Shown here: positions 52,216-54,664 of the stretch, piece after piece | How positions within the stretch are numbered: position 1 is the stretch's first letter | Layout of the letters: each line of letters starts with the position of its first letter | Source: G041228335 sp964580905 | GTDB lineage: Bacteria > Pseudomonadota > Alphaproteobacteria > Puniceispirillales > UBA1172 | Reading direction: 5' to 3' | Assembly: GCA_964580905.1 (NCBI GenBank) | Contig: CAZOLR010000012.1 | Span: 1-54,664 of the forward strand | DNA length: 54,664 nucleotides | Position numbers and translations under genes: made by a program | The notes under the pieces: model-generated | Databases searched by the model: none | What the model was told of the DNA's origin: nothing | Seen by the model: only the letters and a program-made list of their open reading frames with translations

Positions 52216-52845
52216 ATGGACGCAGTATCACCATCTAAACATCTCCTATACGGTGTTCAGGTCATTCTCCTGCGTGAGCCGGTAGATAACCCCTGGCTGG
52301 ATCACCGCTGGAGGCTGGTGGATATGGTGCTGAAGGATCTGGCGGAAGGGCAAGGGGATGAGCCGGTGAAGAACATAGCCGTGCTTCCTTTGCGTGAAAA
52401 CAGCGCAACGGATGAGGGGGAGCTTTTCACCGCCGAAACCGCGATTGACCTCCACCATGCTGAAGCTGAGGCGTATGCTGAGAATTTAGCGTCCTCCGAT
52501 CCGTCGATTTATGTGGTGCTTCGAAGCGATGATGTTGAGGATGAAATTTCCGAGGCCGGAATTCGTCTGGTTGAGGTCAGCCTGTCCCCGTATCACATTC
52601 AGGATTATGAAGATTGCGGTGAGGATCAGGTTGAAAAACTGCCTCTTGCCGGTCCTGTGCGGGATCTGGTGGAAAAATTTGTTGAAACCTATTACCAGCC
52701 CGAAGCCTTCAAGAAACGTCGTCGTGACCGTGTTGATACGGAAGAGGTTTTTGCGGCGCGCGGAGATCCCCGGATCAGCAAGCCGGGAGATGTGTTCCGG
52801 GCTCCGGCGGTTCCGGCCAAGGCCCGCCAAGGTGGGGATTCATGA
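52216..52845 (+). CDS. DUF3305-family protein
   Basis: A 209-residue protein recognised as DUF3305, a family almost always found beside formate dehydrogenase in Proteobacteria. The hallmark is VILLREPVDNPWLDHRWRLV near the N-terminus, followed by LFTAETAIDLHHAEAEAYAE. The C-terminal quarter is basic and likely flexible. There is no signal peptide. Function unknown, presumed maturation or regulation of the enzyme. It overlaps DUF3306 by 4 nt (ATGA). The 221 nt upstream separate it from the divergent polyferredoxin gene and should hold promoters for both. Confidence 0.85.
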   Translation: MDAVSPSKHLLYGVQVILLREPVDNPWLDHRWRLVDMVLKDLAEGQGDEPVKNIAVLPLRENSATDEGELFTAETAIDLHHAEAEAYAENLASSDPSIYVVLRSDDVEDEISEAGIRLVEVSLSPYHIQDYEDCGEDQVEKLPLAGPVRDLVEKFVETYYQPEAFKKRRRDRVDTEEVFAARGDPRISKPGDVFRAPAVPAKARQGGDS

Positions 52846-53615
52846 CCGAAAAGTCACGCTTATCCAGATGGGCGGAACGCAAATCACGGGCTGAGAAAGG
52901 TGAAGCGCTCCCCGACGATACCTATGAGAACGTCGATGCCCTTTCCCCCGGCCATGACCATGGCGGTCCCGAAGATGATCCTGACCCGGGGCTGACAGAT
53001 GATGAGCTTTTGGCGCAACATAATCTGCCTGACCCTGCGACGATTGATGATGAGGATATGCTGGGAAAATTCCTTGAATCAGGTGTTCCGGACCGGCTTC
53101 GTCAATTGGCCCTGCGGCGGCTGTGGCGAATCAATCCGCTTTTCGGGATTGTGGATGACATGGTCGAATATGGCGAAAATTACACCGATGCCGCAACGGT
53201 GATAGAAGGCATGCAGTCCGCTTATCAGGTGGGCAAGGGATACCTGAAAAAGACAGAGGAAACTCTTGAGAAAATGTCAGGCGAGGAAGAAAGCCCCGCC
53301 GAAGATAACCCTGGTAACGAATCAGTTTCAGACGTGAAGACCGAAGAAGTGGGGGCAGATCAGGGCAATTCATCGGATCATGCCAGCGAGGATGACGGCG
53401 CCCCTTCCCATGCCGGTGATGATGCAGATGAGATCAGCGCAAAAGATAATCAGGACGAGGAAAACTCATCGCTGACTGCAAAGGCTATGCACGAGCAAGG
53501 CCGCGCGCCGGATACAGAAAACGCCCGGCCTGATGCCGCTGTTCCGGATTCGCAGGACAAGGTTGCTGAACCTCTGGAGATACGTCCCCGCCGCCAGGTT
53601 TTCCGAAAGGTCTAG
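52842..53615 (+). CDS. DUF3306-family protein
   Basis: A 257-residue DUF3306 protein. It opens with LSRWAERKSRAEKGEALPDD, and the core, at about 60-140, has LESGVPDRLRQLALRRLWRI and VEYGENYTDAA, which match the family. The last 110 residues are strongly acidic, low-complexity and probably disordered. The companion of DUF3305 in formate dehydrogenase loci; no biochemical function is known. The ALRRLWR segment resembles a docking helix, but this is only an impression. Confidence 0.85.
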   Translation: MTEKSRLSRWAERKSRAEKGEALPDDTYENVDALSPGHDHGGPEDDPDPGLTDDELLAQHNLPDPATIDDEDMLGKFLESGVPDRLRQLALRRLWRINPLFGIVDDMVEYGENYTDAATVIEGMQSAYQVGKGYLKKTEETLEKMSGEEESPAEDNPGNESVSDVKTEEVGADQGNSSDHASEDDGAPSHAGDDADEISAKDNQDEENSSLTAKAMHEQGRAPDTENARPDAAVPDSQDKVAEPLEIRPRRQVFRKV

Positions 53616-53689
53616 TTTTTGAACATTTCTAAAAAAAGTCTTGAGAATTGCTTCAATCATGGTAGCATTTTTGTAGGGAGTTCCTATTC

Positions 53690-54304
53690 ATGGCAAACGA
53701 GCCAGCAAAAAAGGTCGATATCCTGCCAGAAGATGTGATGCGGGCAGATATCTATGATTTGATCGGCGGCATCCTCCGCAGGGAGCCGGAAGCTGAGCTT
53801 ATTGACTATATTTCAAATCTTGACGGCGATAGCACCCCTCTTGGGTCTGCCTTTTCCACCCTGGCCAAGCTTGGCCGCAGCCTTGATATCGTTGCAATCC
53901 GCGAAGAGTATGTAAATCTGTTTATTGGGGTCGGCCGGGGTGAGATACTGCCTTTTGCATCCTACTATCTGACTGGTTTTCTTAATGAGAAACCCCTGGC
54001 AAACCTGCGTGGCGATATGGCCGCGATCGGGATCTCCCGGATGGAGAATGTGAAAGAGCCGGAAGATCATATCGCCTCGCTCATGGATATCATGGCAGGG
54101 TTGATCAGGGGAGATTTCGGGCGCCCGTTTTCTGTCGGGGAACAGGCGACATTTTTCCACAAGCATATTTCGACTTGGGCAAGCCTTCTGTTTCAGGACA
54201 TAGAGGCCGCGAAGGGCGCGGTGTTCTATGCACCTGTCGGAACGATAGGCAAGCTCTTCATGGATATTGAAAGCCAGGCTTTCAATATGGATGCGACCGG
54301 GTAG
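53690..54304 (+). CDS. TorD/DmsD-like chaperone for formate dehydrogenase
   Basis: A 204-residue all-helical protein of the TorD family. EYVNLFIGVGRGEILPFASY holds the conserved ExxxLF...PxxSxY-type motif, and KHISTWASLLFQDI the C-terminal HxxxW element. These chaperones bind the Tat leader of a molybdoenzyme and aid insertion of the molybdenum cofactor before export. Position just upstream of a small Tat protein and the formate dehydrogenase alpha gene makes that enzyme its likely client. A TAGGGAG ribosome site precedes the ATG. Confidence 0.85.
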   Translation: MANEPAKKVDILPEDVMRADIYDLIGGILRREPEAELIDYISNLDGDSTPLGSAFSTLAKLGRSLDIVAIREEYVNLFIGVGRGEILPFASYYLTGFLNEKPLANLRGDMAAIGISRMENVKEPEDHIASLMDIMAGLIRGDFGRPFSVGEQATFFHKHISTWASLLFQDIEAAKGAVFYAPVGTIGKLFMDIESQAFNMDATG

Positions 54305-54357
54305 CGAGAGGCCCCTGTCGCAATCTCGTCCTTAGGGACATAACGTTGGAGGAAGTG

Positions 54358-54552
54358 ATGAAAGACACTAAAGACAAGGACATGGTGACAGATCGCCGTG
54401 ATCTCCTCAAGTTGTCGGCGGCGGGTGCCGTTGCGGCTGGGGCGGCTGCGTTGACTGGTGCTGCGTCGGCAGAGACAGAGATGAATGTCTCAGGGTCCGG
54501 ATATCGGGAAACCGAACACGTCAAGACCTTCTACAAGACAGCTCGTTTCTAG
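54358..54552 (+). CDS. Formate dehydrogenase-region Tat-signal protein
   Basis: A 64-residue protein that is mostly a twin-arginine leader (DRRDLLKLSAAGAVAAGAAA) followed by about 25 residues ending KTFYKTARF. It matches the family known as formate dehydrogenase region TAT target (TIGR02811, from memory), found between the chaperone and the alpha subunit. Its role is unknown; it may be a small subunit, or an escort carrying its partner through the Tat pore. The ATG at 54358 has GGAGG 5 nt upstream; the TTG at 54346 overlaps that site and is rejected. Confidence 0.88.
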   Translation: MKDTKDKDMVTDRRDLLKLSAAGAVAAGAAALTGAASAETEMNVSGSGYRETEHVKTFYKTARF

Positions 54553-54580
54553 ATCTTGATACTTTAACAGGGAGAATCCA

Positions 54581-54664
54581 ATGCTTAGAAAGAAGTCTGG
54601 GGTAGCGAAAGGCCCCCTTACTCAATCTTTCAGCGGCAAGGCGACCGAAAAGGTTGTTGACCGG
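54581..54664 (+). CDS. Formate dehydrogenase alpha subunit, 5' end only
   Basis: Twenty-eight codons from the ATG at 54581 to the window edge (MLRKKSGVAKGP onward, ending VVDR). The opening resembles the N-terminus of the periplasmic or membrane-associated formate dehydrogenase alpha subunits of Alphaproteobacteria, where a VDRR-type twin-arginine motif comes next; the last visible residues, VVDR, fit that. AGGGAG precedes the start. Identity rests largely on the DUF3305-DUF3306-TorD-Tat order upstream, which is strongly linked to this enzyme. Confidence 0.7.
   Translation, partial: MLRKKSGVAKGPLTQSFSGKATEKVVDR

Noticed and set aside
1..54664. Search by eye for tRNA, rRNA, CRISPR arrays, insertion sequences, phage or plasmid genes
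   Set aside because: No pattern seen for any of these; short tRNAs or structured RNAs in the small intergenic gaps cannot be fully ruled out without a covariance-model scan.

Overview
This 54.7 kb window is a typical stretch of alphaproteobacterial chromosome. It probably comes from a free-living, possibly marine, heterotroph of the SAR116/Rhodobacterales-like type, but that taxonomic guess rests only on gene families and is weak. Base composition is fairly even. I see no rRNA or tRNA gene, CRISPR array, transposase, integrase or phage gene. One run of 100 Ns (37082-37181) marks a scaffold join. Almost all of the rest is coding, much of it in tight operons with 1-4 nt overlaps, and a large share is devoted to taking up and breaking down small nitrogen- and phosphorus-containing organic compounds.

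Layout. (1) 1-4599, phosphonate use: 3'-truncated phosphonoacetate hydrolase (phnA) and 2-aminoethylphosphonate transaminase (phnW) on the minus strand, a divergent LysR regulator, and a phosphonate monoester hydrolase/sulfatase-type enzyme. (2) 4928-11231, a complete oligopeptide-type ABC importer. (3) 11286-24564, a polyamine/diamine island: a BT1-type MFS transporter and a PuuC-like aldehyde dehydrogenase on the minus strand, facing a PotABCD-type importer, an amidase, a trimethylamine-dehydrogenase-family flavoenzyme whose substrate pocket looks like histamine dehydrogenase, an acetylpolyamine deacetylase, an N-carbamoylputrescine amidase and a lone Lrp/AsnC sensing domain. (4) 24582-30979, a second catabolic block: EamA transporter, 3-hydroxyisobutyrate-dehydrogenase-like enzyme, enoyl-CoA hydratase, Rieske oxygenase and, divergently, an ADP-forming acyl-CoA synthetase that may resemble the DMSP lyase DddX. 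(5) 31123-37308, a second oligopeptide-type importer with a Tat-exported binding protein and a fused double ATPase ending in a lysine-rich repeat tail, which is where the assembly broke. (6) 37321-45523, minus strand: beta-carbonic anhydrase, amidase, P1-family peptidase and a third oligopeptide-type importer. (7) 45655-54664, a formate dehydrogenase support region: DUF5076, cytochrome c, DUF6494, Mrp/ApbC, biotin/lipoate ligase-like, DUF6505, DUF6352, a polyferredoxin, DUF3305, DUF3306, a TorD-like chaperone, a small Tat protein and the first 28 codons of the formate dehydrogenase alpha subunit.

The two parts most worth following up are the polyamine island, which appears to pair import and deacetylation with a diamine dehydrogenase carrying a Gln/Trp/Asp pocket, and the formate dehydrogenase region, where at least five conserved proteins have no known function. 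All assignments are from reading the sequence and from memory of the families; no database search was run.
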